In this document: positions 24,350-34,238 of the stretch, piece after piece
Position numbering within the stretch: the first letter of the stretch is position 1
Layout of the letters: every line of letters starts with the position of its first letter
Source: Gleimia hominis
Lineage (GTDB): Bacteria; Actinomycetota; Actinomycetes; Actinomycetales; Actinomycetaceae
Reading direction: 5' to 3'
Assembly: GCF_002871945.2 (NCBI RefSeq)
Contig: NZ_CP126963.1
Span: 186,001-250,000, forward strand
DNA length: 64,000 bases
The notes under the pieces: generated by a model
What the model saw: the letters and a program-made list of their open reading frames with translations, nothing else
Told to the model about the DNA's origin: nothing
Databases searched by the model: none
Translations under genes and position numbers: made by a program

Positions 24350-25924
24350 GTGAGTGAAGTTCAAACTGGCGCTCAGCGCCCTGTGCTTGTTGTTGATTTC
24401 GGTGCCCAATACGCCCAGTTGATTGCGCGGCGTGTTCGAGAGGCGAATGCGTATTCAGAGATTGTGCCGCACACGATGCCGGCGCAGCAGATGCTGCAGA
24501 AGCAGCCGGCGGCGATTATTTTTTCGGGTGGTCCAGCTTCCGTGTACGCCCAGGGTGCGCCCAGTATTGATAAGGATTTGTTTGAGGCGGGCGTGCCGAT
24601 CCTCGGGATCTGCTATGGGTTCCAGTTGATGGCGGCTTCGCTCGGAGGGAAGGTGGGGCGCACCGGAACTCGCGAGTATGGGCATACGACCACGCAGGTC
24701 ACGGGCGGTTCTCAGATCCTTGGGGCTGGCGGCGAGCAGACCGTGTGGATGAGCCATGGCGACGCGGTGCAGGAGGCACCGGTTGGGTTCACGGTGACGG
24801 CTTCTACCGAGCAGACACCGGTGGCGGCGTTTGAGGATGCTGACCGCGGTTTTTATGGGGTGCAGTGGCATCCGGAGGTGGCGCACACCCAGCAGGGGCA
24901 GGCGCAGCTGGTGGCGTTCTTGGATGCCGTTGGGGTAGAGCGGAGTTGGACCTCCACTTCGATTATCGATGACCAGGTTGCGAAGATCCGCGCGCAGGTG
25001 GGTGATAAACGCGTGATTTGTGGCCTGTCGGGCGGCGTGGATTCCTCTGTTGCTGCCGCGTTGGTGCACAAGGCTGTGGGAGATCAGCTGACGTGTATTT
25101 TTGTGGATCACGGCCTGTTGCGCCAGGGGGAGCGCGAGCAGGTGGAGCGTGATTACGCGTCTTCGATGGGGATCCGCGTGGTCACGGTAGATGAGACGGA
25201 CCGGTTCTTGGGTGCGCTCGCGGGGGTGAGTGATCCGGAGCAGAAACGCAAAATTATTGGCCGGGAGTTTATCCGTTCGTTTGAGGATGCGCAGCGCAAG
25301 CTGGTTTCTGAAGCGGGGGAGTCCGGTGAAGAAGTGAAGTTTTTGGTACAGGGCACGTTGTACCCGGATGTGGTGGAGTCCGGTGGCGGTGAGGGCGCTG
25401 CGAATATTAAGTCGCACCACAACGTGGGTGGTTTGCCTGAGGATTTGGATTTCGATCTTATTGAGCCGCTGCGAGCCTTGTTTAAGGATGAGGTGCGTGC
25501 GGTTGGTTTGGAACTGGGGGTGCCGGAGAATATTGTGTGGCGCCAGCCGTTCCCCGGCCCTGGGCTTGGGATCCGGATTATTGGTGAGGTTACGCGTGAG
25601 CGTTTAGCTGTGTTACGGGCGGCAGATGCGATTGTGCGTGAGGAGTTGACGAACGCGGGGCTGGACCGTGAGATTTGGCAGTGCCCCGTGGTGTTGCTGG
25701 CGAACGTGCGTTCGGTGGGGGTGCAGGGGGATGGCCGGACATATGGGCACCCGATTGTGTTGCGTCCAGTGTCGTCGCAAGATGCGATGACGGCGGATTG
25801 GTCGCGCCTGCCGTTCGAGTTGCTGGCCCGGATTTCTAACCGGATAACGAACACGGTGGAGGACGTGAACCGGGTAGTGCTCGACGTCACGAGCAAGCCC
25901 CCGGCCACGATTGAATGGGAGTAA
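24350..25924 (+). CDS. guaA: GMP synthase (glutamine-hydrolysing)
   Basis: Converts XMP to GMP using glutamine and ATP. The class I amidotransferase domain has [15 protein letters not shown], the nucleophile Cys in GICYGFQLM, and WHPEVAH. The ATP-pyrophosphatase domain has [14 protein letters not shown], and the C-terminal dimerisation domain ends KPPATIEWE. Two in-frame GTG codons compete as start (24341 and 24350). I prefer 24350 because the conserved sequence begins nearby, although GGAGGG lies only one base before it. Length about 524 residues is normal. Confidence 0.95.
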   Translation: MSEVQTGAQRPVLVVDFGAQYAQLIARRVREANAYSEIVPHTMPAQQMLQKQPAAIIFSGGPASVYAQGAPSIDKDLFEAGVPILGICYGFQLMAASLGGKVGRTGTREYGHTTTQVTGGSQILGAGGEQTVWMSHGDAVQEAPVGFTVTASTEQTPVAAFEDADRGFYGVQWHPEVAHTQQGQAQLVAFLDAVGVERSWTSTSIIDDQVAKIRAQVGDKRVICGLSGGVDSSVAAALVHKAVGDQLTCIFVDHGLLRQGEREQVERDYASSMGIRVVTVDETDRFLGALAGVSDPEQKRKIIGREFIRSFEDAQRKLVSEAGESGEEVKFLVQGTLYPDVVESGGGEGAANIKSHHNVGGLPEDLDFDLIEPLRALFKDEVRAVGLELGVPENIVWRQPFPGPGLGIRIIGEVTRERLAVLRAADAIVREELTNAGLDREIWQCPVVLLANVRSVGVQGDGRTYGHPIVLRPVSSQDAMTADWSRLPFELLARISNRITNTVEDVNRVVLDVTSKPPATIEWE

Positions 25925-25944
25925 TCAGGCCAACAACGTGGCTA

Positions 25945-25995
25945 AACCAGTTCCCCGAAGGCAGATTATTAGTCTGAGCCTTCGGGGAACTGGTT
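25945..25995. terminator. Bidirectional terminator between guaA and araA
   Basis: Perfect 18-bp arms AACCAGTTCCCCGAAGGC (25945-25962) and its complement (25978-25995), with extra pairing CAGA/TCTG in the loop, sit between convergent genes. No long U-tract is present on either side, so strength is inferred from the stem. Confidence 0.8.
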
Positions 25996-26159
25996 ATTCC
26001 ATGCTTTAGATGTACCTGAACATTAGGTGTAGTTGAAGAACCTATTTAGGCACTGCAAGCGTTTCGCGTTCCGCCCTGGTTAATGGACGTGCAGTACGTG
26101 CACGCTCATAGCATTTGCAGTGTGCACCAATCTACAGCGGTAGTTCTTCCCAGCCTCGC

Positions 26160-27668
26160 CTAGAGCGATTGTTGGATGCGGTAGAACACGTTGTTCCAAC
26201 GCAACTGGTCTTCGAACGCATCGACCTGAGTGTGTTCGTCAATCGCGGCGAACTCAATCCCGGCGATTCGGGCGAACATTTTCCACACGTCTAGCCCCAC
26301 TTGCGTGCTCATCACCGTGTGGTGGGCTGCGCCGGAAGCGAGCCAGCAGCGGGTTGCAGTCTGGAAATCCGGCAGCGGTTTCCACACCGCGCGCGCCACC
26401 GGCAGAATCGGCAGTGGCTCGTCTGGGTTCACTACCTCCACCTTGTTCGCAACCATGCGGAACCGGTCACGAATATCCGATAGAGCAACCACAACCCCAG
26501 CTGATGGGGAAGCAGTGAATACTAGCCGCACCGGGTCTTCGCGGTCTCCAATGCCGAGCGGGTGGATCTCCAGTTTCGGTTTATCCACCGTCAGGCTTGG
26601 GCAGACTTCTAGCATGTGTGCACCCAGGTTTTTCTCGTCCCCGCGCACCAGATTGTACGAGTAGTCCTCCATCAAGGATGCGCCGCCGTCTAACCCGTAT
26701 CCCATCACTTTCGCTAAGCGGATCAGAATCGCGGTTTTCCAATCCCCTTCCGCTCCGAAACCGTAGCCGTCCGCCATGAGCCGCTGCACCGCCAGGCCGG
26801 GTAGTTGTTTGAGTTCACCAAGATCCTCAAAAGTATCTGTAAACGCTTTCGCCCCTTGCTTATCCAGGAACGTGCGCAGCGCTATTTCTTGCCGGGCGGC
26901 GTAACGCAAGGACTCGTGGCGTTTACCTTCGGGTTTCAGTTCTGGCGCCACGTCGTAAAGGTCTAGGTACTGCTGTATTAACGCATCAACGTCCGCTTCT
27001 TCGACCTGGTTGATTTGTGCTACCAGATCGTTAACACCCCAGGTGTTGACGGAGGTGCCGAACCGGATTTCCGCTTCCGTCTTATCCCCTTCTGTTACGG
27101 CCACGTTACGCATGTTGTCGCCAAACCGTACTAGTTTGAGGTTCCGGGCTTCATCCCAACCGATGATGGCGCGCGCCCAGGTGGCGATCTCGTCGTGCAC
27201 AGCGGTGTCCGTGTAGTGGCCAACCACGGTGGTGCGGGCAATGCCCATGCGGGTGAGGATGTAGCCGAACTCCCGGTCGCCGTGGGCCGCCTGGTTTAGG
27301 TTCATGAAGTCCATGTCCATGCGCGACCACGGCATCTTCTGGTCGATCTGCGTGTGCAGGTGCAGCAGTGGGGTGTGCAGTGCCTCAAGGCCACGAACCC
27401 ACATTTTGGCGGGCGAGAAAGTGTGCATCCACGCGATTAGTCCCACTACGCGCTCGTTGTTTTCGGCTTCAAGAATGGTGCGCTGAATGTCATCCGACGT
27501 GGTGAGCACCGGTTTCCACACGATTTTAAGCGGAATCTGCTGCGCGTTATCCAGGGTCTGGGCGATGGTTTTGGACTGCTCGGCCACCTGATCCAAGGTT
27601 TCTTTACCGTACAAGAATTGGCTGCCGGTTAGGAACCAGATTTCCTTGTTTTCAAATGGGTTCTGCAT
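26160..27668 (-). CDS. araA: L-arabinose isomerase
   Basis: Converts L-arabinose to L-ribulose, the first step of the pathway. The 502-residue protein starts [17 protein letters not shown] and contains the metal-ligand region [13 protein letters not shown] and the later [10 protein letters not shown] (His ligand). The start is ATG at 27668 preceded by AGGAGTAAGTAC; an upstream in-frame ATG would add thirteen unsupported residues. Last gene of the araB-araD-araA series, 77 bp after araD. Confidence 0.96.
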   Translation of the reverse strand: MQNPFENKEIWFLTGSQFLYGKETLDQVAEQSKTIAQTLDNAQQIPLKIVWKPVLTTSDDIQRTILEAENNERVVGLIAWMHTFSPAKMWVRGLEALHTPLLHLHTQIDQKMPWSRMDMDFMNLNQAAHGDREFGYILTRMGIARTTVVGHYTDTAVHDEIATWARAIIGWDEARNLKLVRFGDNMRNVAVTEGDKTEAEIRFGTSVNTWGVNDLVAQINQVEEADVDALIQQYLDLYDVAPELKPEGKRHESLRYAARQEIALRTFLDKQGAKAFTDTFEDLGELKQLPGLAVQRLMADGYGFGAEGDWKTAILIRLAKVMGYGLDGGASLMEDYSYNLVRGDEKNLGAHMLEVCPSLTVDKPKLEIHPLGIGDREDPVRLVFTASPSAGVVVALSDIRDRFRMVANKVEVVNPDEPLPILPVARAVWKPLPDFQTATRCWLASGAAHHTVMSTQVGLDVWKMFARIAGIEFAAIDEHTQVDAFEDQLRWNNVFYRIQQSL

Positions 27669-27745
27669 GTACTTACTCCTTTGTGTGCTATTAAATGCAA
27701 ACTTCAAGTGCTGCTGCGGTTTAAATACGTCTCATTCGATTTCGT

Positions 27746-28441
27746 TTACTGCCCGTACACGTTTTGGTATCGGTCGTAGAGCCGGTCGATTGCCTCGGGT
27801 GGAACTGGAATTAGGTTGCCAGCGCTGCGTGCAATGTGGACGGTGCGAGCCACTTCTTCGGTCATCACCGCGGCTTTAACCGCTGCCCGCGCGTCTTCGC
27901 CAATTGTGAACGGTCCGTGATTTTGCATGAGGACAGCGGGGGAGCGGTGATCTTTAAGGGTTTCCACGATGCCGCGTCCAATCGAGTCGTCACCGATTAT
28001 TGCGAACGTGCCAACGGGAATTGGTCCGCCGAACTCGTCCGCCATCATCGTGAGTGCGCACGGAATCTCTTCTCCCCGCGCTGCCCACGCGGTCGCGTAC
28101 GTGGAGTGCGTGTGCACGACCCCACCCACGTTCGGCATGTGTGCGTAAACGTAGGCGTGGGCAGCGGTGTCAGATGAGGGACTCTTGCTGCCTTCCACCA
28201 GCTCTCCGTTCAAGTTGCACACCACCATTGCGTCTGGAGTGAGCTCGTCGTAGCTGACGCCGGAAGGTTTAATTACCAGCAGGTCGTCCACACTGGGTTC
28301 GGCGCCGACCACTACGCGTTGGCTCACATTACCTGCGGTCCAAACGACAAGCCCCCACCTGGGTAGTTCCGCGTGTAGCGTGGCCACGACCTGTTTTGTT
28401 TTTTCGATTTTATCGATTACTTCCGATGAATAGTTCAGCAA
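27746..28441 (-). CDS. araD: L-ribulose-5-phosphate 4-epimerase
   Basis: A 231-residue class II aldolase-fold enzyme that converts L-ribulose 5-phosphate to D-xylulose 5-phosphate. Zinc ligands are visible in VVHTHSTYATAWA and the later His in MQNHGPFTIG; WTAGNVSQR and IKPSGVSYDEL are also conserved. The ATG start at 28441 has AAAGGAGA upstream. It is separated from araB by 204 bp that hold a 24-bp tandem repeat. Confidence 0.95.
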   Translation of the reverse strand: MLNYSSEVIDKIEKTKQVVATLHAELPRWGLVVWTAGNVSQRVVVGAEPSVDDLLVIKPSGVSYDELTPDAMVVCNLNGELVEGSKSPSSDTAAHAYVYAHMPNVGGVVHTHSTYATAWAARGEEIPCALTMMADEFGGPIPVGTFAIIGDDSIGRGIVETLKDHRSPAVLMQNHGPFTIGEDARAAVKAAVMTEEVARTVHIARSAGNLIPVPPEAIDRLYDRYQNVYGQ

Positions 28442-28485
28442 AATGTTCTCCTTTAACTAGCTCCGTAGTCCATGCCCGTACTGCC

Positions 28486-28605
28486 GGTTTCCAAGCCTTT
28501 GGATAAGCTGGTTTCCACCCCTTTGGATGGGCCGGTTTCCACCTCTTTAGATAAGCTGGTTTTCACACCTTCGACGGCGCCGGTTTCCACCCCTTTGACG
28601 GCAGC
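28486..28605 (-). repeat. Five tandem copies of a 24-bp repeat between araB and araD
   Basis: Units start at 28486, 28510, 28534, 28558 and 28582, each opening GGTTTCCA or GGTTTTCA, followed by a variable CCTTT-type half. Because 24 is a multiple of three, the minus strand reads through without a stop and encodes an eight-residue motif (KGVETGAV-like). It sits in a 75-codon ORF from 28680 to 28453 that overlaps the araB end. That ORF has no ribosome-binding site, so I list it as a repeat, not a gene. It may alter transcript spacing or folding between araB and araD. Confidence 0.85.
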
Positions 28606-28645
28606 GATTGTTTTTCGGAAACTGGCCGCACAGCGCCTTGCGTGC

Positions 28646-30262
28646 TTATAGTGCGCGTGGCGGGAGGGCCCGAATTGCATGAGGTTGAATGGTTAACGCT
28701 TGCCTGTAGCCGGCGAGGAACGTAGCGAAACCACGTTCATCAGCTGCGGACGGCGCAATTGTTTCTTGCGCAGCGGAGGCAAACACGGTGTCTGTTAAAT
28801 ATTCGTCAAGTGGTTGGGGCGAGGCTACGTTCTGGCTGTACGCGCTGTAAGCGGCGAGCACTGCCATTCCCCACGCCCCGCCTTCGGACGCGCTGTCTTG
28901 CACGGTTATGGGGGTGTGGGTTGCGGCTGCGAGTAGGCGCTGGGCTACTTTTTCGGTTCGGAAAACGCCGCCGTGTGCGGAAAGTACGTCCAGTTGCACT
29001 GCTTCCGTCTCTAGCACTTCCAAACCAATCGCGAGAGCTGCGAACGTGGAGCACACCTGTGCCCTCATGAAATTAGGGAGGTTCAATGTGGCCCAGGGGG
29101 AGCGGGTGATGAGGGGCCGCCCTCCATCCAAGTGGGTGACGGGTTCGCCGGCGAGGTTGTTGAACGCAAACACTCCTCCCGCATCCGCTTCACCTTCAAG
29201 TGCGGCGCCGAGTGTGGCTGCGTAAACGGCGTCCGCACTCGTATCTGGGGCGTTGAGTAGCTGCGCAACTTCACGGAACATATCGACCCACCGTGCAAGT
29301 TCGTCCGCGCCGTTATTACAATGCACCATCGCGACGGGGTGACCATCTGGTGTAGTGACCAGGTCAATTTCGGGATGCAGGTGCTTCAATGGGTTTTCTA
29401 ACACAGCCATCAAGAAGATGGAGGTGCCGACACTCACGTTTCCAGTGCGTGGCTTTACCGCGTTGGTTGCGACCATGCCGGTACCCGCGTCGCCTTCAGG
29501 GGGTGCAAATAAGATTCCCGCTTCGAGTTTTCCGGTTGGGTCCAGTAGTTTCGCGCCCGCTTCAGTTAACTTCCCGCCGGATTGCCCGGCGGTGCGGATT
29601 GCAGGGAGTAGTTCTTTAATGTCTCGTTCACTGGTGCTCATCTTGTTAAATATTTCGATGAGGTCCGCTCGGTACTCGGTGCCGTCACTATTTAGTGGGA
29701 ACATGCCTGAAGCATCCCCCACCCCGAGAACTTTTTCGCCCGTTAGTTTCCAGTGCACGTAGCCAGCGAGGGTAGTTAGGAAGGAAACATTTTCTATATG
29801 CGGTTCTTGGTCTAGCATCGCTTGATAGTAGTGGGCGACGGACCAGCGCAGCGGGATGTTAACTTTAAAAACCTTAGTCAGTTGTTCGGCAGCGGGGCCC
29901 GTGGTGGTGTCACGCCAAGTACGAAACGGCACCAAAAGTTCGTCATTGGCGTCGAACGCCAAGTACCCATGCATCATGGCGGAAACACCGATTGACGCGT
30001 AACTAGTGGGTTTGAATGCATACTTTTCTTCGCACTGCTTTATTAGCGAGGTGTAAGCAGCCTGCACACCGGACCAGATGCTCTTGAGTGAGTAGCTCCA
30101 ATGCCCATCGACCAACTGGTTCTCCCACTCGTGCACACCCGTTGCGATCGGGGTTGCATCCGGGGCCACAAGGCACGCTTTGATCCGCGTTGAACCAAAC
30201 TCAATCCCTAAAGACGTGTCCCCAGCGGCAAGCAACTGTTTAGGATCAAAATCCGTTGGCAT
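28646..30262 (-). CDS. araB: Ribulokinase (FGGY kinase)
   Basis: Phosphorylates L-ribulose. A 538-residue FGGY-family kinase with the N-terminal ATP/substrate motif SLGIEFGSTRIKACL and the C-terminal SAHGGVFRTEKVAQRLLA. GIGVSAMMHGYLAFD-type sequence (SIGVSAMMHGYL) is the sugar-binding region. I placed the start at ATG 30262 behind AAGGAGAGTCTT; a longer start would add fourteen residues. First gene of the arabinose operon, with an operator palindrome 50 bp upstream. Confidence 0.94.
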   Translation of the reverse strand: MPTDFDPKQLLAAGDTSLGIEFGSTRIKACLVAPDATPIATGVHEWENQLVDGHWSYSLKSIWSGVQAAYTSLIKQCEEKYAFKPTSYASIGVSAMMHGYLAFDANDELLVPFRTWRDTTTGPAAEQLTKVFKVNIPLRWSVAHYYQAMLDQEPHIENVSFLTTLAGYVHWKLTGEKVLGVGDASGMFPLNSDGTEYRADLIEIFNKMSTSERDIKELLPAIRTAGQSGGKLTEAGAKLLDPTGKLEAGILFAPPEGDAGTGMVATNAVKPRTGNVSVGTSIFLMAVLENPLKHLHPEIDLVTTPDGHPVAMVHCNNGADELARWVDMFREVAQLLNAPDTSADAVYAATLGAALEGEADAGGVFAFNNLAGEPVTHLDGGRPLITRSPWATLNLPNFMRAQVCSTFAALAIGLEVLETEAVQLDVLSAHGGVFRTEKVAQRLLAAATHTPITVQDSASEGGAWGMAVLAAYSAYSQNVASPQPLDEYLTDTVFASAAQETIAPSAADERGFATFLAGYRQALTIQPHAIRALPPRAL

Positions 30263-30311
30263 AAGACTCTCCTTCGAGTGTTGAATCAACTGTAAACCCA
30301 TCACTTCTTAA

Positions 30312-30327
30312 ATGTGAACGTTAACAT
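30312..30327 (-). promoter_or_regulatory. LacI-type operator upstream of araB
   Basis: The 16-bp near-palindrome ATGTGAACGTTAACAT is the exact reverse complement of the site at 31684-31699. It lies 50 bp before araB and between it and the divergent regulator gene, the expected place for a repressor of the arabinose operon. Confidence 0.8.
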
Positions 30328-30541
30328 CGCTCGTTTTTCAGTATGCCAAAGCAGTTTTAATCCCGCAAGTTGTTTTGATAGGGCGGGTGAGCGTCTTAAA
30401 TCCGCCTCGACGTTGCAGTGCTAGCGCAGTGGGCCGAAGAGCGAGCAAGTAATTCCCCCAATGATGAAGCCCTGGCGTAACGTAGTAGTGATATTTACTA
30501 ATGCAGCAGAATCTATGCGCAAGACAGCGGGGAGGTGTGTG

Positions 30542-31573
30542 GTGGGAAGAGGTAATCGCGCGGTTTCAATGAACCAAATTGCAAAGATGGCTGGGGTCTC
30601 GCACCAAACCGTCTCGCGCGTCATAAACGGTGGTTCAGGAGTTAGACCGAAAACGCGTGAACGGGTCGAAGAGGTCATACAACGAACTGGCTATATCCCA
30701 AATACCGCTGCCCGAACGCTAGTCACCAATCGGTCAGGGATGATTGGGGTAGTGGCAGTTGGGTCATTTCTTTTCGGCCCCACTCACACTCTCACGACCA
30801 TTGAACAAGCTGCCCGAAAACGCAACTATGCAACCTTGCTGGCTACCGTAAAAGAAGATTCGCAAACTGAGTTCCTCAGAGTGGTGAACACGTTCTTACA
30901 GCGTTCCGTAGACGTGATAATCGTTATTGCGGCCAGAGAGCGCACGTGGAGATATGCTGCTGAGCTCGATTGCAAGACGCCCATCGTCATGGTTGGTGGG
31001 CAGGCGCAGAACGTGCGGAACATGAGTTACGTTAGCGTAGACCAGGCGCAGGGAGCCAGGCTGGCTGTGCGGCATCTGAGTCGGTTGGGGCACAAAAAAA
31101 TAGCGGTTATCGCTGGGCCCTCGAACTGGACGGACGCACAACTTCGATTAGCTGCAGCGAAAGATGAAGTTGGTCGACTAGGGATGTCAGCCACTTACAA
31201 ATACGGAGATTGGAGTGCGCAATCGGGTTTCGAAATCGGCATCGATTTGGCTTCCACAATAGATGAAAGTGGGATTACCGCAGCGTTTGCTGCCAACGAC
31301 CACATGGCCTTGGGAATGCTATCGGCCTTCTATAAGTGCGGGGTTAGTGTTCCCTCTGACGTGTCCGTGGTGGGCTTTGATAACGTGCCAGAAAGTGCCT
31401 ACTACACGCCCGCACTAACTACTATCGCTCAAGATTTCGAGCAACTTGGGGTAGCAGTACTTGAAAAATCTCTAGACCTACTGGAAAGCTCAAACATCTC
31501 ACACACGCTCGTGCCTGCCGTGCTGGTGGTCCGAGAGTCTACAAAACGTCGGTCTAAACAAGGACAAAAGTAG
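30542..31573 (+). CDS. LacI-family transcriptional regulator, probable arabinose repressor
   Basis: A 343-residue repressor: an N-terminal helix-turn-helix (MNQIAKMAGVSHQTVSRVINGG) and a periplasmic-binding-protein-like effector domain ending with SVVGFDNVPESAYYTPALTT-type sequence. I placed the start at GTG 30542, six bases after GGGGAGG; the upstream ATG at 30461 would add residues before the DNA-binding domain that have no counterpart. It lies between araBDA (divergent) and a sugar porter, each preceded by the same 16-bp palindrome, so it most likely represses both until arabinose binds. The ligand is inferred from context. Confidence 0.88.
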   Translation: MGRGNRAVSMNQIAKMAGVSHQTVSRVINGGSGVRPKTRERVEEVIQRTGYIPNTAARTLVTNRSGMIGVVAVGSFLFGPTHTLTTIEQAARKRNYATLLATVKEDSQTEFLRVVNTFLQRSVDVIIVIAARERTWRYAAELDCKTPIVMVGGQAQNVRNMSYVSVDQAQGARLAVRHLSRLGHKKIAVIAGPSNWTDAQLRLAAAKDEVGRLGMSATYKYGDWSAQSGFEIGIDLASTIDESGITAAFAANDHMALGMLSAFYKCGVSVPSDVSVVGFDNVPESAYYTPALTTIAQDFEQLGVAVLEKSLDLLESSNISHTLVPAVLVVRESTKRRSKQGQK

Positions 31574-31683
31574 AGCCTCCGCCTTGTAGATACAGGTTTT
31601 GGCCCTGCCGTTTGTGCATAGTGGCCGTGCGGTGATCAAATAGAGCGTTTGCACTTGGCAGAAGCGTCTGCATATACTCACCA

Positions 31684-31699
31684 ATGTTAACGTTCACAT
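31684..31699 (+). promoter_or_regulatory. LacI-type operator upstream of the sugar porter
   Basis: ATGTTAACGTTCACAT, identical (reverse complement) to the araB operator. It lies 108 bp before the porter start and 111 bp after the regulator stop. Confidence 0.78.
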
Positions 31700-31806
31700 T
31701 AGCGGTTGTGGCTATGAGCCGCTGCCGGTGAATATTTAACAACTGAACTCGTGAACACATTGTGGTGAGAACACAAGAAACAGAGGAGTTTCTCAAAGGA
31801 GCTGAG

Positions 31807-33195
31807 ATGGCCGAAACCAAAAGAGGCAGTCGGAAGATTTCGGGTGCGTTTATATATTTCTTCGGAGCATTCGGTGGCATCCTATTCGGATATGACATCG
31901 GAGTAATGACCGGAGCCCTACCGTTTCTGCAACAGGACTGGAACCTGGAAGGACACGCCAGCGTAATCGGATGGATTACTTCAGGCGTAATGCTAGGTGC
32001 CGTATTTGGTGGAGCGCTTGCCGGTATGCTCTCTGACCGGTTCGGGCGCAGACGAATGATCCTCGTCTCGGCAATTGTTTTTGTTACCGGGTCAATCCTC
32101 TGTGCGATCGTGCCCGACAATGGCGCAGCCTGGCTCATCGCGATGCGGATTTTTTTAGGCCTCGCAGTCGGCGCGGCATCGGCATTAGTGCCGGCATACA
32201 TGTCCGAGCTTGCGCCAGCCCGTTTGCGGGGCAACTTATCGGGTCTCAACCAAACTATGATCGTTTCGGGAATGCTGATTTCCTACATTGTTGACTACCT
32301 CCTAAAAGGTTTACCGCATCAATACGCATGGCGCGTCATGCTCGCTGCCGCAGCAGTGCCAGCGATCATTTTGTTTTTCGGTGTGCTCAGGCTACCCGAA
32401 TCGCCGCGTTACCTGATCCGTCATGGTGAAGAGCAACAGGCACGTGTGATACTAACGTACATCCGTAATGCGAGCGAAGTTGATGCAGAAATAGAAGAGA
32501 TTAAGGCAACTGCGATCGCTGAAGAAAAAGCTTCAAACAAAGTCAGCTGGGGCATGTTGTTCAGTTCTCGGTACCGCTACCTGGTTATTGCAGGTTTAGG
32601 AGTGGCAGCATTTCAGCAGTTCCAGGGGGCGAACGCGATCTTTTACTACATTCCCCTCATTGTGGAAAAGGCAACGGGTCAGGCGGCGGGTGAAGCGCTG
32701 ATGTGGCCGATTGTCCAGGGGGTAATCCTGGTTCTAGGTTCCCTACTATTTATCGCAATCGCCGAAAAGATTAACCGCAAAACGTTGATAATTATAGGTG
32801 GGTCAGTTATGGCCCTATCCTTTATTCTCCCTTCGTTGCTGAACTGGATGTTCCCGGGAATGCCTCCGATGATGATCGTCGCATTCCTAAGCCTGTATGT
32901 GGCGTTCTACTCGTTCACTTGGGCGTCTTTGACCTGGGTGATTGTTGGAGAGATCTTCCCGCTTGCAATCCGCGGGCGTGCCTCTGGGCTAGCGTCTTCT
33001 TTCAACTGGATCGGATCGTTCCTGGTTGGACTCGTTTTCCCAATCATGACCGCGCACATGCCACAAGAGTCAGTGTTCCTGATTTTTGGCATAATCTGTC
33101 TGTTGGGCGTCTTGTTTGTTACGAAAATGGTGCCAGAAACTCGAGGCCGTACCCTCGAGGAGATTGAACAGAGCGCGACTGCAGCGCGCCACTAA
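31807..33195 (+). CDS. MFS sugar:proton symporter (probable arabinose importer)
   Basis: A 462-residue, 12-helix member of the sugar-porter family. Diagnostic motifs: GYDIGVMTGALPF in helix 1, DRFGRR between helices 2 and 3, PESPRYL after helix 6, the QQFQGANAIFYY sugar-binding element in helix 7 and PETRGRTLEEIE at the C-terminus. The start is ATG at 31807 with AAAGGAG five bases upstream; an earlier GTG at 31762 lacks such a site. The shared operator links it to the arabinose operon, so arabinose is the likely substrate (inference). Confidence 0.92.
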   Translation: MAETKRGSRKISGAFIYFFGAFGGILFGYDIGVMTGALPFLQQDWNLEGHASVIGWITSGVMLGAVFGGALAGMLSDRFGRRRMILVSAIVFVTGSILCAIVPDNGAAWLIAMRIFLGLAVGAASALVPAYMSELAPARLRGNLSGLNQTMIVSGMLISYIVDYLLKGLPHQYAWRVMLAAAAVPAIILFFGVLRLPESPRYLIRHGEEQQARVILTYIRNASEVDAEIEEIKATAIAEEKASNKVSWGMLFSSRYRYLVIAGLGVAAFQQFQGANAIFYYIPLIVEKATGQAAGEALMWPIVQGVILVLGSLLFIAIAEKINRKTLIIIGGSVMALSFILPSLLNWMFPGMPPMMIVAFLSLYVAFYSFTWASLTWVIVGEIFPLAIRGRASGLASSFNWIGSFLVGLVFPIMTAHMPQESVFLIFGIICLLGVLFVTKMVPETRGRTLEEIEQSATAARH

Positions 33196-33204
33196 ACTAG
33201 TGGT

Positions 33205-34143
33205 ATGAGTAAGAAGAAACGTACGTGGCCGCCGCTGGCACAGCCGTTACCAGCGGCGGTTACGGATAACCACACGCACTTACCGTTACATGAAGGAGAG
33301 ATCCCCGCGGCTAGTGGCGTCAAAATGGGTCTTGACGAGCAGCTGCAACGCGCCCTCAATGTTGGGGTCAAGCGGATTATCACGGTTGCGTGCGAACTCC
33401 CAGACTTTGTACCGGCCCTACAGCAGGCAAAGGACCTCAGGAATAAAACTGAAACGCATCCGGCTGTGCGACTCGCACTCGCCATCCACCCCAACGAAGC
33501 CCCACTGCACGCCGGCGTAATAGAACAGGCACCCGACGGCATGACCTACCAGCCGCAGGCACACCACGTGCCGCTCGATGAAGCGCTCGCGCAAGTGGAA
33601 CAACACCTCGACAGCCCGGAGGTAGTGGCAGTAGGGGAAACCGGGTTAGACCTATACCGCACCGCGGAGGCCGGGCTCGCAGCCCAGCAAGAGAGTTTTA
33701 GCGCACACCTCAAGCTAGGAATGGAACGCAACCTACCCGTACAAATACACGACAGGGAAGCGCACGAACAATGCGTCAATGCGCTCTACCGCACGGGCGC
33801 CGACAAAACGGATATCCCAATCGTGTTCCACTGCTTCTCCGGGGGGATGCAACTTGCGCAAGAATGCGCGAAAAACGGGTGGTATGCATCATTCGGAGGA
33901 TCCCTTACATTTAAACCGAACGAAGCGCAACGCGACGCTTTTAAGTCACTGCCACGTAACCAAATTCTGATAGAAACCGACGCCCCATACCTAACGCCAG
34001 TGCCATACCGGGGAAATCCAAACGCAAGTTACGTCATGACCCACACCATCCGGTTTATCGCAGACCTGTGGGAAGAAACCCTCGAAAACACTTGCGAACA
34101 GCTAGAACGCAACACCGAACAGGTGTACGGCAAATGGTTCTAA
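33205..34143 (+). CDS. TatD-family metal-dependent hydrolase
   Basis: A 312-residue TIM-barrel metal-dependent nuclease/hydrolase. Metal ligands are visible in order: DNHTHLP (HxH, about residue 22), GETGLDLY, QIHDREAH, HCFSGG and ETDAPYL. The first 20 residues are a basic extension. TatD proteins are DNases/exonucleases linked to DNA repair. In Actinomycetota tatD commonly precedes rpf, rsmA and ispE, as it does here. Confidence 0.92.
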   Translation: MSKKKRTWPPLAQPLPAAVTDNHTHLPLHEGEIPAASGVKMGLDEQLQRALNVGVKRIITVACELPDFVPALQQAKDLRNKTETHPAVRLALAIHPNEAPLHAGVIEQAPDGMTYQPQAHHVPLDEALAQVEQHLDSPEVVAVGETGLDLYRTAEAGLAAQQESFSAHLKLGMERNLPVQIHDREAHEQCVNALYRTGADKTDIPIVFHCFSGGMQLAQECAKNGWYASFGGSLTFKPNEAQRDAFKSLPRNQILIETDAPYLTPVPYRGNPNASYVMTHTIRFIADLWEETLENTCEQLERNTEQVYGKWF

Positions 34144-34238
34144 ACCAAGTGATTTGTGAAATGAGTCGTAAAGGGTGACGAAAAGATAACAAATTGGTTA
34201 CGGTTAAACAGTTAAGGAAACGACCGTAAGGAAAGACT

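Noticed and set aside
28453-28680. 75-codon minus-strand ORF across the 24-bp repeats
   Set aside because: No ribosome-binding site, start inside araB, and openness follows from the repeat length being a multiple of three. Kept only as a repeat.
30461-30541. 27-residue extension of the LacI-type regulator
   Set aside because: Not consistent with the family N-terminus; GTG 30542 has a strong GGGGAGG site.
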